64,000 nt of DNA from Pseudopithomyces maydicus (Eukaryota > Ascomycota > Dothideomycetes > Pleosporales > Didymosphaeriaceae): the NCBI GenBank assembly GCA_026873275.1, contig JANTUC010000004.1, positions 2,356,001 through 2,420,000 on the forward strand. Reading direction: 5' to 3'. Positions 22,541 to 33,528 of this stretch are shown piece after piece (the first letter of the stretch is position 1; the number at the start of each line of letters is the position of its first letter). A program made the translations under genes and the position numbers. Under the pieces are notes generated by a model that saw only the letters and a program-made list of their open reading frames with translations, ran no database searches and was not told the origin of the DNA.

Positions 22541-24218
22541 CTTTTCAGGCACCCTGGCTGTGATGCCTCCATACGGATTTCGCGGCACGATATGTAACCC
22601 CAACTAAGCTCACGATGCGGTTATTCAACCCCAGACTGATAGACATCCGCGGTGACAGCAGGGGACATGAGTTTGACGTTTGGAAGCGAACCCGATCTGG
22701 ACTGGTCTAACCGATGCAACCCCTGCTAGGTCGCCCATTCAGGCACCTGAGACCAATAGGATGGCGGGGCCGTCCGAGCGCTGTGCGTCAAAACCGTCTC
22801 GACCCGTTCCAGAGGGCTGCTTTGGCAATAGTGACGAGAATTTGGGGTTCTGTGTGCTGGCAGAGTGGGTAGGTGCAAGCGACGGCGCCTCCAGAATGGG
22901 TCGTTGCCAGGAGTAGAAGAACAATGCTTCAATTACCCGCGAAGCCAGCAATTATGGCGAGTTGTAATGGTAGCTGGAATAGAGATGGTGCAGAGTCTTC
23001 GTGGTGCTCAGGGAGAAGGTCCACAGAAGTATCTAGAAGCGTTGGCGACCACAGCCTCTCCTTCCCTCTTGGTGGACAGCTGTGTACAGGCTCAAGTTCT
23101 TGTTCCCAGCATACCAACCACCCTTTGTGTGCATTTGGTATCACAGCAGATGTTTGGCCTCATCGCCTGAAACCATCTTTAAACACCTTGGATGCCTCGC
23201 CAATTGACGTTCGCGACGCTTTTAGCTCACACCACCAAGCGCGAACATGATAATTAAAGGTGGCCCAGGGAGCCTCATGCGTTAGATGTTGCTTCATGAG
23301 TTTGCTTCGTGTGGACTGCAAGCTATCAATGCAGCGCTAATGCTACGCGCTGTAGCATGCCCAGAACCGATGCCTCTTCATCCACACTATAGCAACAATA
23401 ACATTCGTTAGAACATTTCGAACTCACATTGCTGAGAGCGACAAGCCAATTACACCAGCTTCAGAACGGCGACGAGGATAAACCTTGTAGTCCAGACGTA
23501 CGGTATCTTTATTTCCGCCCTACAATTTTTTCGTCTTGTCTTTGGGCATTTAGACTCTAGTCTACCACAGCCAGCATTCGAAGCAGAGGTCGAGCTATAT
23601 TTGCCACAACACATTACCCGGTGCTTATTTTCAGGCTTCTTTCCATAGACATTCTTCATCACTCTCGAATGCGAGCGAGTGTTTGGTCGACAAGCCGCTG
23701 AATAATTGTCCGTGGGTGCTCTTGGTAGCTGCCGGACCCGCCATGTAGCCGCGAGGTAGGAGGCTTGCCGAGGGTCCAACGGGAAGATAGAGAAGCGACC
23801 TAGCCAGTCCTAGACTTGGTGATTGTGAAATATCGAGGTACGAATCGCGTAGCATCTACGCAGTATGTAGGTTCCCGTAGTCTCAACGTCAGTTGCATGT
23901 CTTGGTAGACTGACTCGGATTCAATGTCGGCATACTAGGTGGACGTTGAGTGGACGTCGATGGTAATGGCTAGCAGGAAACAAAAACACGGGATGTACAG
24001 CGCTAGTCGTGTTGTGAAAACTCCTGACTCATCATCTCCATCTCTCAAGCCGCATGGCCTAGACGCAATAAAGAAGGTCGGTCGTCCATACTCCGTGAAC
24101 GCAGATGTGGAAATGCGGGGTACATATAAACAGCAAGACCGACCGTGCAGGCAGAGCACCATGTATGGCACTCACGGAGCAGCCAAACCATCCTTTCCTC
24201 TCTTGATTGGCCGTCATC
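22541..24218. other. Divergent intergenic region
   Basis: About 1.7 kb between the secreted Cys-rich gene (minus) and the tannase-family gene (plus). No protein-like frame or repeat was found. A TATA-like element is listed separately near its right end. Confidence 0.5.
24122..24130 (+). promoter_or_regulatory. TATA-like element of the tannase-family gene
   Basis: ACATATAAA about 90 nt before the ATG at 24219, a typical distance in filamentous fungi. Confidence 0.45.
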
Positions 24219-25817
24219 ATGCTTCGCAACTTCACGTACATATTTCCTTTGCTGCAGCTGCCACTCTCCATCCTCGCAACCTCTTCTTTCCGCGAACCAT
24301 GTTTATCTTTCGATGCGACTTCGCCTCTGAGCAATGCAACGCTCCGACTCCACGAGCACATACCAGCCAACACTACTGTCTTGCTCGGTGGAATGCACTC
24401 CACATGTAGTCGGCCCGACCAACTCTTCTCCACCGAAGCGTGCCGTGTTGCACTTACGGTACCTACCACAAACCGCTCCTCCGTTATCGTCGAGCTCTTT
24501 CTTCCACCCCCTGACGCTTGGAATGGCCGTTACCTTGCTACGGGCAATGGCGGGATCGATGGCTGCATCAAGTACGAGGATATTGCCTACGGGACTGCCC
24601 ATGGATTCGCTACCACCGGATCGAATAATGGACACAATGGGACAGGTGGCACCGAGTTCTATAATAATGAAGATATCGTGATTGATTTCTCCTGGCGCGC
24701 GTTGCACACAGCGGCCGAAGCTGGCAAAACCCTTATCAAAGCATTCTATGAGAGAAATGCGTCGAAGAGCTACTACCTGGGTTGCTCAGGCGGCGGACGG
24801 CAAGGCATACAGGCGGCGGACCTCTTCCCAAACGATTACGATGGTATACTTGTGGGTGCTCCGGCTCTTAACTTCAACTTGATGTCCGCATGGCGCGCCA
24901 GCTTCTATACCATCACCGGGTCTGCAAACAGTTCCTCGTTCATTGACCCGGGAACATGGCAGGGTCTTATCCATAACGAGGTTCTGAACCAATGTGATGC
25001 ATTGGATGGCGCAGCCGATGGTATTCTCGTTGATCCATCGCTCTGCGCCGCTGTGTTCCGCCCCGAGGCCCTCCTCTGCGATGCCAACACGGAAGGAGAT
25101 TGCCTCACTATGCAACAAGTCGAGGTGGTCCGCAAAGTCTTCAGCCCACTTTACGGGGTCGACGGTGAGATGATCTATCCACCTCTAGCCCCTGGTGCGG
25201 AAGTGCTTGCGACTCAACGACTCCTTTCCGGCACCCCCTTTGCATACTCTGTAGACTGGTTTCGGTACGCAGTGTACTCGGAGCCCACCTGGGATCCATC
25301 AACTTTCACCATAGCCGATGCCCAAAATGCACAGCAGAAAAACCCGGGAAATGCAGTGACGTGGCCATCTGATCTTTCCCAATTTCGCGATAGCGGACGA
25401 AAGCTTTTGATCTATCACGGAGGCGCAGATCAACAGATAACGGCCCTTGATACGGAAAGATGGTACAACTACCTGAGCAGAGGAATGGGTTCTCGGAGCG
25501 ACGAGCTTGATAAATGGCTGAGATTCTTTAGAGTCCCCGGGATGGGACATTGTTCAGGTGGTAAAGGGGCATGGCAGGTCGGACAGAGTGGCAGTGCAGC
25601 CCTGGGGTTGGAGTACGATCCGCAGTTCAACGTCTTGGCTGCAATGGTGAATTGGGTGGAGAATGGGGTTGCTCCAGACACACTGACTGGGACAAGGTTT
25701 GTGAATGACACGGTGGCTAGGGGCGTCGATATCCAAAGAAGACATTGTCGATATCCGTTGCGCAGTACATATGTTGGTGGGGATACAGACTCCTTCGAGA
25801 GTTGGCAGTGCAAGTAG
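24219..25817 (+). CDS. Secreted tannase/feruloyl esterase-family hydrolase
   Basis: Single exon, 532 aa from ATG 24219. The N-terminus (FPLLQLPLSILA) is a signal peptide and many N-glycosylation sites follow. The alpha/beta-hydrolase triad is visible: S190 in GCSGGGRQG, D404 in HGGADQ and H444 in GMGHCSGG. Cysteines next to the nucleophile and the histidine form the CS-D-HC arrangement special to this family, in which a disulfide holds the two catalytic residues together. The block near residues 270-300 (CDALDGAADGILVDPSLC) matches the calcium-binding lid segment. Members cleave ferulic acid from plant cell-wall arabinoxylan, or gallate esters; which one cannot be told by eye. A plant-associated or saprotrophic life is suggested. 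Confidence 0.93.
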   Translation: MLRNFTYIFPLLQLPLSILATSSFREPCLSFDATSPLSNATLRLHEHIPANTTVLLGGMHSTCSRPDQLFSTEACRVALTVPTTNRSSVIVELFLPPPDAWNGRYLATGNGGIDGCIKYEDIAYGTAHGFATTGSNNGHNGTGGTEFYNNEDIVIDFSWRALHTAAEAGKTLIKAFYERNASKSYYLGCSGGGRQGIQAADLFPNDYDGILVGAPALNFNLMSAWRASFYTITGSANSSSFIDPGTWQGLIHNEVLNQCDALDGAADGILVDPSLCAAVFRPEALLCDANTEGDCLTMQQVEVVRKVFSPLYGVDGEMIYPPLAPGAEVLATQRLLSGTPFAYSVDWFRYAVYSEPTWDPSTFTIADAQNAQQKNPGNAVTWPSDLSQFRDSGRKLLIYHGGADQQITALDTERWYNYLSRGMGSRSDELDKWLRFFRVPGMGHCSGGKGAWQVGQSGSAALGLEYDPQFNVLAAMVNWVENGVAPDTLTGTRFVNDTVARGVDIQRRHCRYPLRSTYVGGDTDSFESWQCK

Positions 25818-26454
25818 ATATTGAGCAAATCATTGTAGCTGTGATCTTTCGGAGCTACGAATTGCAATCACTTCGGTATATCGTGTGTTCGTGTTGCTTT
25901 GTTGTCGAGGGCCAGAAGTTGCAATATATTGACCACAGACCGATATATTGAAGGCGTCAAATATATTCGAAGTCTAGCGATCCTCAGGCGAATCCAACCA
26001 AGATGTGTTGGGTCATAGCACATCAGTCCAACAGTTCTCTTCTCCGCTAGTAGGTGAAGGTATTTAAAAAGGTAACATCTCTTCATTTGGTTGTTGATAC
26101 TGGACCACCAAAAATTCGTAGTGTTCAGGCTCGGCTTTGATGCAAACTATAATAGACTTACAGCATTTGGCTCGAGATGGAGGTAATGAGACAGATCACG
26201 ATCGACAGCGATCAGATAACTATTCACTGAATAGTCTGTTGCTTCGGATATCCGGGGCGCAAGCGCAGCCTCGAGTCGCATCATATTCTAGGAAACTGAC
26301 GGGTGCACCGACTTTAATGGACCTGATCGCCCATCCTGTAACCTAGGCTCAGCGCTGTGAGTTCGTTTACTGAGACGACTCAGGATGGGCGGTAGCCCTT
26401 GAGTGTTGACGGGTTCTTGGTGATGATCTTGTTGGGTCTAGTCTCCCAGCTTCT
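25818..26454. other. Intergenic region between convergent genes
   Basis: It holds the 3' ends of the esterase gene (plus) and the coiled-coil gene (minus). A last small exon of the minus-strand gene may lie near 26384-26401 (see that entry). Nothing else is seen. Confidence 0.5.
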
Positions 26455-27303
26455 TCAACTTACGCTCGGCGCCGTGTTACTGGCTGTCTCTGCGCTCTGA
26501 ACATCACTCCAAATCTCCTTGCTCTCGCTTTCAACCGTCTTCATCGCCTTTGCAACTTCTTCAAGCTTACTAACCACCTCCAAAACACCCCGGTTCACCT
26601 TCTCGAAGTACCGATCGTTCGCCTCTCTCCTCTTCCTGCTGAGTTCGATGTCCTTCTCCGTCTCCTCTTCTAACCTGCTCTTCTCAAATGTTTCCCCAAG
26701 ACCGTTTCCCATGGTCGGAGAACCTGCAACCAGCTTCTCCATTGGACGCTCGGGAATTTCGAGTAAATCTGCTGCATCGGTGTCGGTGGCAGATCTGCGC
26801 ACGCCGGACGATTGACCCAGCTCTTCAGATTCAGAGCGCGCCCAAGCTTTTGCAAGATCGATCTGTGCCTTTCGTAGATCTTCTAGAGCATGACTGTGGT
26901 CGCTGCCAAAGACAGTCATGCCTGGTCCCTTTATGGCACTAAGCTCCACCTCCTCAAGTGTGTTCTGCATCTCTGCCCATATCGCTTCTGCCCGAGATGA
27001 TGCCTCCGCATCAGCGGCAGCATTCTGTTGTTTCTGTTGGCGGACAAAGGGTGCATTGGGGTTCGAAGATGTGAGACTGAGGGTATCACCCTCGTATGCA
27101 GACGGAGAAGTTGTGGGTGGAAGCGGGCGTTTGGCATCCGGGGAGAGAAGAGAGCGTTGTCGCGTCAATGGGACACGGGAGGGTTTATCAGCAGCGGTAC
27201 CTGGCAGGAGAGACGTCGCGGACGCATTGTGAGATGGTGGGCCGACGAAGAGTGCGGGTGCTGGAAGGCGGGAAGGAACTTTCGCAATCTTATTGTTGGA
27301 CAT
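26455..27303 (-). CDS. Coiled-coil protein of unknown function
   Basis: 282 aa as an open frame from ATG 27303. Residues 1-95 are Pro/Ser/Thr-rich and disordered. Two charged helical regions follow, about 100-160 (AEAIWAEMQNTLEEVELSAI) and 205-265 (VVSKLEEVAKAMKTVESESK), separated by a linker. There is no membrane segment. The frame closes at TGA inside GTAAGTTGA, so the last sense codons coincide with a perfect splice donor. Splicing to a downstream AG could replace the last residues by a short tail such as GYRPS, stopping near 26384. The overall look recalls small coiled-coil subunits of trafficking complexes, but I cannot name one. It shares a promoter with rps23. Confidence 0.7.
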   Translation of the reverse strand: MSNNKIAKVPSRLPAPALFVGPPSHNASATSLLPGTAADKPSRVPLTRQRSLLSPDAKRPLPPTTSPSAYEGDTLSLTSSNPNAPFVRQQKQQNAAADAEASSRAEAIWAEMQNTLEEVELSAIKGPGMTVFGSDHSHALEDLRKAQIDLAKAWARSESEELGQSSGVRRSATDTDAADLLEIPERPMEKLVAGSPTMGNGLGETFEKSRLEEETEKDIELSRKRREANDRYFEKVNRGVLEVVSKLEEVAKAMKTVESESKEIWSDVQSAETASNTAPSVS

Positions 27304-27615
27304 GGTATTGAAGAACTCTAGGAAAAATGCAGCATTAAGAAGTTTTCAATTGAAATGAAACAACCCAGTGATCGTTAACATATCGCAGCACTGTTGCATG
27401 CGCCTGGGGTTCGAAAGGCGCGGTTCTGGCTCCGCTCAATGATGCGCGTGGGGCAAGCGCAGATGCGCGCTAGGCGATGTATGGGTTAGCGCCCTCGGTT
27501 TTCGCCAAGCCCACAATGTACGCGAATTGTTCGAGCATCCGCACCCTTCGACTTCTTCAGCCCGCCATACTAACCACCCACTCCACCCAGCGATTGTATC
27601 GTCAATACCGCCATC
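27304..27615. promoter_or_regulatory. Shared divergent promoter, coiled-coil gene and rps23
   Basis: A 312-bp gap between two divergent ATGs. It must hold both promoters. Specific factor sites cannot be assigned. Confidence 0.5.
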
Positions 27616-28245
27616 ATGGGTAAAGGTACGCACTCACAGAAATTTCTACACACAGCGCGAAAATCCTCGACCCGCCCGCCGCCACCACCGCCTTCACGAC
27701 AAAAGCTCACAATCGTGCACAGGTCAGCCGAGAGGTCTCAATGCCGCGCGCAAGCTTCAGAACACCCGCCGTGAGGGCCGCTGGGCCGATCTCCACTACA
27801 AGAAGCGTCTCCTCGGTACCGCTTACAAGTCGTCTCCCTTCGGTGGTTCCTCCCACGCCAAGGGCATAGTCCTTGAGAAGGTCGGTGTTGAGGCCAAGCA
27901 GCCCAACTCTGCTATCCGAAAGTGCGTCAGGGTGCAGTTGATCAAGAACGGAAAGAAGGTCACTGCTTTCGGTACGTGCCCTCCACTTTGGTCATGATAT
28001 TCGGTTGAAAAGAATCGGATATGACGACAAAAATTGGTGGCGTGAGCACACAGCTGACAATAATAGTCCCCAACGACGGTTGCCTCAACTTCGTGGACGA
28101 GAACGACGAAGTCCTCCTCGCCGGTTTCGGTCGCAAGGGCAAGGCCAAGGGTGATATTCCCGGTGTGCGTTTCAAGGTCGTCAAGGTTTCCGGTGTCGGT
28201 CTGTCGGCTCTGTGGAAGGAGAAGAAGGAGAAGCCCAGGTCATAG
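27616..28245 (+). CDS. rps23: 40S ribosomal protein S23 (uS12)
   Basis: Three exons: 27616-27625 (only ATGGGTAAAG), 27723-27971 and 28067-28245, giving 145 aa, the exact size of eukaryotic S23. The protein is near-invariant: [20 protein letters not shown] at the start and [12 protein letters not shown] at the end. [10 protein letters not shown] contains the decoding-centre loop whose proline is hydroxylated by Tpa1/OGFOD1 enzymes in other eukaryotes. S23 sits at the decoding centre and helps govern translational accuracy. The introns (97 and 95 nt) have GTACGC and GTACGT donors; the second has a CTGAC branch site. A first exon of ten bases is common in fungal ribosomal-protein genes. Confidence 0.98.
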
Positions 28246-28869
28246 ACGGCTCGCAAGCAGCAAGGAGGAATGAGGCGGGGACGAGAAATGACGATCGATG
28301 AATTGCGAACCTGCGGACATCAAGGAATGGCAACGGAGTCTTAGCATTGGGGATCTTCTGGGCTTCTGACCGCACTATATCGGCATGTGAAAAGATCATG
28401 ATTCAGCTTGATGGTTAGATAGAAAGTCTAACCTATTCAAGCGCCCATCCATACCATTTCTTCTGCACGATGTTTGGTGCCACTGCCCCCGGCCATGTTT
28501 GTTAAAACTCGTGCTTGTTCAATCCAACCGACGGAGTGAAACATAATACAAACGTTGAGGAATAGCCAAGTCGGACCCCTTGCTAAATGCAGAGCTGGAC
28601 GCCACTTTCAAATATCATGTTTATCTAATACGCAAATTTATATATCTTTCTGTATATTTCGGTATCGTTTCTATCAGTCCATCCATTCGTAACGATCAAC
28701 AATGCCTAAACGTCAAGGGAAGCTTTCGATGCATATGCACATGCTCCCAACGCTGTTATACAACAATGACAAAACCGGAGAGGGTATCTCAAACTATAAC
28801 GCCACCCGTGCCGTAACAAGCCCGCCAAAAATGCAACGTATCGTGAATCCATGCAATCGTCAATGCCCA
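28246..28869. other. Intergenic region between convergent genes
   Basis: 3' UTRs of rps23 (plus) and ima1 (minus). No gene is seen. Confidence 0.55.
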
Positions 28870-30653
28870 TTATTTTGAGAACAGATTGTTGAACGTATCT
28901 TCCAACCCTGTTGTCTTCTCGCCTGCGCCATAAGCTTCAGGCCCGAACTTGAACTTCGGCGGCGCAAAAAGCTGTGCCTCACGCTCCACCGTACGCGGTA
29001 CCCCTTTCCCATGCAGTCCTGCACCTAGCATTTTGTTCTTCTCTTTGTCTTCGTCGAAGAGGTTTTTCTCACGGACCAGTGGATCGGGCTGCCATGGCTG
29101 GCGCTTCCACGGATCGACCATCTTAGCGGCTGGAGCTTTGGGAGCGGAAGGCACGCGGCGACGGAAGGGGTTCGCGTCCGGGCCTGTTTTGAATACGGAC
29201 ACAGTGGGTGAGGTGCTTGGAGAGGGTCCCAAGGATTGAAGCGGGAACATGCGCGGAGGTAAAATAGGGGGTGGGTTGTCGTTGAAACGGGGTTTGGTTG
29301 GTGTCCAGTCCATCTCTTCGCCGATGGTGGATGACTGTCGACGCTTCCAGGGCGTGAAGTCATTCGTTTCCGTGGTAGTGGTCGAGATGGCTGTAAGCGT
29401 AGGCGATGGAGGCTCGTAGTTACCTGGCTCGGAATGGAAGCTGGAGGAAAATGCAGCGGCCATAGTATCGAAGCCTGTTTGACTTGGAAGGAGTTTCTTA
29501 GGCGTTGCGTGGGGTGTTGTGTCGGTGCTTGAAGGGACTTGGGGAAGGTGGGCATCGAGTGGGCGGAGGAGCTCTTTAGTGGAAACGTAGCGGATAGTAA
29601 CGGTCTTCCAGCTGACCCATGTGGCAAGTAGCTGGAGTGCAAAGAGAGCAATGTGTGTATAGTGGAAGAAATCCACCCGGGAAGCGACAAGAAGGCCGTC
29701 CTCGTGGACCGATTCATCTGGGGAGATGAATATCATAGCTACATTCAACGTCGCCATCAAACTCCGGGTGATCCACTGGGACACTACCCCGCTCATACGT
29801 TGATGGGCATGTGTTGTCTTGTAGGCCAACTTTGGGTTCCACCAGATGGTAAGCAGATCGCCCAGAAGCGCATAAGAGACATATGTTTGGGTGGATGACG
29901 ATACAGCGCAGCCCTTGTGGATTCGGCCCATGAAGAGCATTTCCGATAAGCATAGCTTCAAATCAAAGCTGTAGTCTTCACTGCCGAAGTCGACCCTTGC
30001 ACTGAATATGTGCCAGAGAAGAGTAGCGATGAGGCTGGCGATGTATGTATATTTCGCAAGCCATATGATGGCTAGTGTCAAAAGCTGGCGGGGCGTATGC
30101 GTCGTGTCTTGGTACTTTTTCGACTGTTCAAGCTTGCGTCCGACGGCTTCTGCCTTAGCCGCATAGCCCGCTTGTCGTATACGTCCCTGTACACGGGCGA
30201 TGCAGCTCTCACAGACTTGGGGAAACTGCTCTTCGAGCTGGGCCTGGTATTGTGGGAGTGACTTTTCCTTTTTCGCATATTCGGGATCGTCTTCTTCCGG
30301 TAGCCATTCTGCCAGGCACCGGTTCACGATGGTTTGGTTCTTCTCGCAGCGGTCGCAAAAAGGTGACTCGACGGGTGCGGGCATGAGATTATCGGGGGTG
30401 GGCGAGCGGGATATCAGCATATGCTGTGCGTATAAAGCTTGCGGTCTAGCTGTCAGCTCTGCAGGGGGTCGGTAATTTGTCCACGCTGTGGAATGTTAAC
30501 CGGGGAGTTGACAACTGGTGCGGATGAGCGTCATACCTCGTCGACGTGGTTGATAGCCTCGCAATAGGTGCAGAGCCAAGCGCGAGCAACGCCGGCGCGC
30601 TCATTCCGCGAAGTCTCACCGCAGCCGTGGCAGCGTAACCGGCGACGCAACAT
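28870..30653 (-). CDS. ima1: Inner nuclear membrane protein Ima1 (Samp1/TMEM201 family), with an apparent frameshift
   Basis: Exon 1 (30653-30537) encodes MLRRRLRCHGCG and LCTYCEAINHVDE, the first two CxxC pairs of the Ima1 N-terminal zinc domain. The main exon gives FCDRCEKNQTIVNRCLAEW, FPQVCESCIARV, about four to five membrane helices (residues about 110-275) and a long Pro/Ser-rich nucleoplasmic tail ending NNLFSK. Ima1 links heterochromatin and the cytoskeleton at the nuclear envelope. Splicing GTATGA at 30536 to the nearest acceptor (exon start 30485) reads RGQITDP, as the family does, but then breaks at a C5 run (30464-30468); one more C would restore PPAELTARPQ. A later acceptor (exon start 30423; CTGAC branch) keeps the frame but drops about 21 family-like residues. 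Sequence error, real lesion or alternative splicing are all possible. Confidence 0.85.
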
Positions 30654-30969
30654 GGTCCATGCAGTGACAGGCACATTCCGTGGTGTTGCGGCGCGAGCCC
30701 ATCGAGAGGGACCGGGCATAATTCTGCCGCCGCCCACCGCCCGGCCAGGGCTACGCGAAATTTGGTTGCTCCGTACAAGCTCGCGCTGTCGAACAGCAGT
30801 TGCTAGGCTTCGAACACGCAGCAAAGGAGGCATCGGAGGAAATTCGAAAACTAGGCCAGTCAACTCGTCCCATACAATCGAATACGCGTCTCGGCCCTGC
30901 TGTCCATGTCTCGATAGCGCCGCGCGCCCCAAACCATCACTCATCCGGATCTGGACATACATACACATC
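30654..30969. promoter_or_regulatory. Shared divergent promoter, ima1 and mitochondrial uL24
   Basis: 316 bp between the ATGs of two divergent conserved genes. Frames open through this gap extend both genes' N-termini, but the extra residues are Arg/Pro-rich and not family-like, so the internal starts are preferred. Confidence 0.5.
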
Positions 30970-32603
30970 ATGAGCCAATTGGCGTCGGCTGCGAGGCCTA
31001 TGAGGACTGCGAGGCAGTTGAAAAACATTAGGGAAACGAGAAAGGTCAAGGGCGCCATCAGGTGGCATGAGAGACAACGAGAGAAGCGCAGAAAGACCAT
31101 CCAGGAGCGCCACGACGACAAGCAAGTGTTCAAGCAGCTCCAGAAATGGCATTCGGACAATGTTGTCAAGCCGATAAAGCAGGCCCGGAGGAATCTCAAG
31201 GAGGACTATGAGCTGGGTCCCCTTCGACCCAATCGCGCCGTCGGCCCTGAGGCGGAAAAGTATGGCCTGCTCGGCATCGAACAATTGACGAGGACGTCCA
31301 TTCCCGTGGAAACCCACAAGCGTATGAACGAGGCCAGAATAGCCAGAGGTCTTGACCCAGTATATCCGCTGGTAGTGGAGGACAAGAAGTACTTTCCAAT
31401 CGTCCAGGATGACCGCGTCATGGTCATCAAGGGCCGCGAAAAGGGCAAGATTGGTGTTGTTCAGGATGTCATGCCCGGAACGCACGAGTTGGTTGTCAGG
31501 GATGTCAATAAGGTAGGCTGCTTTTTGCTCACGCTCTTTCAACCACTTCTGACAAGGCTCTGCAGCGCTTCACCGATTCCAGCCTCTTCTTCGCGCAAGA
31601 AGACGGAAAGGACGACGTCAAGCGTGAAGTCGAAGTCCCGCTCGCATTGGAAGATGTGCGCCTCGTAGCTCCCTACCGTATCACCACGACCGACAAGGAT
31701 GGCAACGAGGTTCAAACCTGGACTGACGTCGTTGTCGACAATATCCTCATGGAGCGCCACACCACGGGCATCGACCCCTTTACAAAGATGGACCACGGCA
31801 CCCGCGAGTTCCCGGAAGAGCACCGCTTCGATCCCGAAACCGGCTTCCCAGTCTTCAACCGCTACATTGCCGGTACGCGCCAGCGCATCCAATGGCCATG
31901 GGAAACTGTTCTACCCGAGGAGGAGGATAATAGCGCAAAGATGGCGCATTCCTCAGGATCCAACAAGTCTTTATTCGCGAAGCTCAAGTCGCCCATTGAA
32001 ACCACAAAGGATGCAGTGAAGAGCCTGACAAGCACTTTCAGATCAAAGGATGCCAACGAACAATCGACAGAATTGACAGAAGATGAAAAATTAGCCCAAC
32101 GCCTCCAGGCGAAGCTCGATCAGGTGAACCAAGTGCCAGAACTCCCACGTGGTCCTCCGGCCAACCTCCCGGCCGATTTTGAGGACGACACCGGTCGTAA
32201 TAAAGCCGAGCCTTCTCCTCACACATCCTCGTTCTACCCTACTCTCGTTTATCCTCCTTTCCCTCAGCAGCTTACCTCCGAGATTAAATCTCACGCCCAG
32301 GAAGTAGAAGCTGCGGAACGAAACGAAAAGCAAGACTGGTACGAAAACAAGAAGGAGGTTAGCTTGGAAGAGCGTGCAGAGAGGAAAGCAGCAAAGGCAG
32401 AGAAGCTCAGATTCAAGGGTGTGCCTGAGACAATGAAGACGCCATTGCAGTTACGGTGGGAGGTGGACAGGAGGAAGAAGCTCGAGCTGAAGGAAAAGAC
32501 GAAGGTTGACAGAAACGCGTTGATGATTGCGCTGGGAGCACATATGGAGGCCAAACAGGCAGCACGGAGGAGTCCCGTGAAATCGGGGGCAGAGCTGGAC
32601 TAG
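30970..32603 (+). CDS. Mitochondrial large-subunit ribosomal protein uL24m (KOW domain)
   Basis: Exons 30970-31512 and 31566-32603 with a 53-nt intron (GTAGGC, branch CTGAC, acceptor GCAG) encode 526 aa. A KOW motif lies at residues about 150-180 (DRVMVIKGREKGKIGVVQDV), followed after the splice by RFTDSSLF and VRLVAPYRI, as in fungal uL24m (yeast Mrpl40). The N-terminus is basic. Fungal members carry a long charged C-terminal extension, here about 300 residues ending in an Ala/Lys-rich helix. It assembles early in the 54S subunit near the exit tunnel. Upstream in-frame sequence to 30568 is judged to be promoter of the divergent pair. Confidence 0.9.
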
Positions 32604-32769
32604 ATGTTTGATGTTGTACCGCATGTGTAGCATATTGTAGATATTTCACTTGTAATATAGTAGAGCATGTGGGAAGGAACCAGTCGGATAGCATCCTCGC
32701 ATTTGAAGAGCTGCACGCTCGGGTATCATAAACATGTGCAATCAGTCATCCCCTCCGAAGTCCATGTGT

Positions 32770-33528
32770 TCAGACCAGTATTCCCCAGTACTCTGCCCGT
32801 CCTCCCTGTCCCTCTAGTCCCTCCCACTGCACCAGAAACCGATCAACGACCTTGACAAGCAGTTTGCCACTGAGGCTGAGCGTCTTCACCCTCGCAAAGC
32901 TTTCCGCATAGATGGTCCTGCACTTTCCCCTGCTCTGCGCCCCGCGAACATCAAAGAACTTCAAGACCAGTGCTGCAAACACGAGAATGCATGCTGTGGC
33001 CGGACCATTCGTGATGATTAGATCTGGTAAATCCTGCTTGCTCCCCAACAGGGTCCCGAAGCACGCGAAGAGGCATTGCAGCGAAGAAAAGGGCGCAGTG
33101 TAAAGCGGTTGGTGTACCCTCCTCGCTCTTGGTACTGTTGCAATGTCGTAGTGCTCGGGGCCAACGTTGCACGCGCTACTGTTCCCATTCTCTTTGCCCA
33201 GCTTCTTTGCCTTTTCTTCCAACTCAGCCTCATAAATGACTGCACGCCCCGATGAGAACGCATCCCCACTGCTCACCACCCACGTCCTATGCGTGTATTT
33301 ACTGGTGTCCATGTCTTTCAACAGGTGCAGCATCTCGTGTGTGTGGCCGCCAGAGCCGAGCACGATCAGCACACGTGTAGGGGTGCCAGCTCTCCGCCGC
33401 GCGACTGGAGGACTGAAGCGTGTGTTTGGCAGGATGGCGAGAAGGCGGAGACTTCCTGCCACAAAGAGGGTAAGAAAAAACGCAAGCAGAAAAGTTGTAG
33501 TGTACAGATTGAGTATCTGGGGCGCCAT
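32770..33528 (-). CDS. alg14: UDP-GlcNAc transferase subunit Alg14
   Basis: 252 aa from ATG 33528 (context CCAGGATGGCG); 22 upstream in-frame codons look like leader. One N-terminal membrane helix (FLLAFFLTLFVAG) anchors it in the ER. The GT-B-like half-enzyme shows LIVLGSGGHTHEMLHLL, IITNGPAT, YAESFARVKTLSLSGKLL and the terminal YWGILV, all standard for Alg14. Alg14 recruits the catalytic subunit Alg13 to the ER face, and together they add the second GlcNAc to the dolichol-linked oligosaccharide. An insert after SGDAFSSG (EKAKKLGKENGNS) is longer than in yeast but normal in filamentous fungi. It converges on uL24m with a 166-bp gap. Confidence 0.93.
   Translation of the reverse strand: MAPQILNLYTTTFLLAFFLTLFVAGSLRLLAILPNTRFSPPVARRRAGTPTRVLIVLGSGGHTHEMLHLLKDMDTSKYTHRTWVVSSGDAFSSGRAVIYEAELEEKAKKLGKENGNSSACNVGPEHYDIATVPRARRVHQPLYTAPFSSLQCLFACFGTLLGSKQDLPDLIITNGPATACILVFAALVLKFFDVRGAQSRGKCRTIYAESFARVKTLSLSGKLLVKVVDRFLVQWEGLEGQGGRAEYWGILV

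Noticed and set aside
30568..30969. 134-residue N-terminal extension of uL24m
   Set aside because: The extra residues overlap the ima1 first exon on the other strand and are Arg/Pro-rich; the family-like protein starts at 30970.
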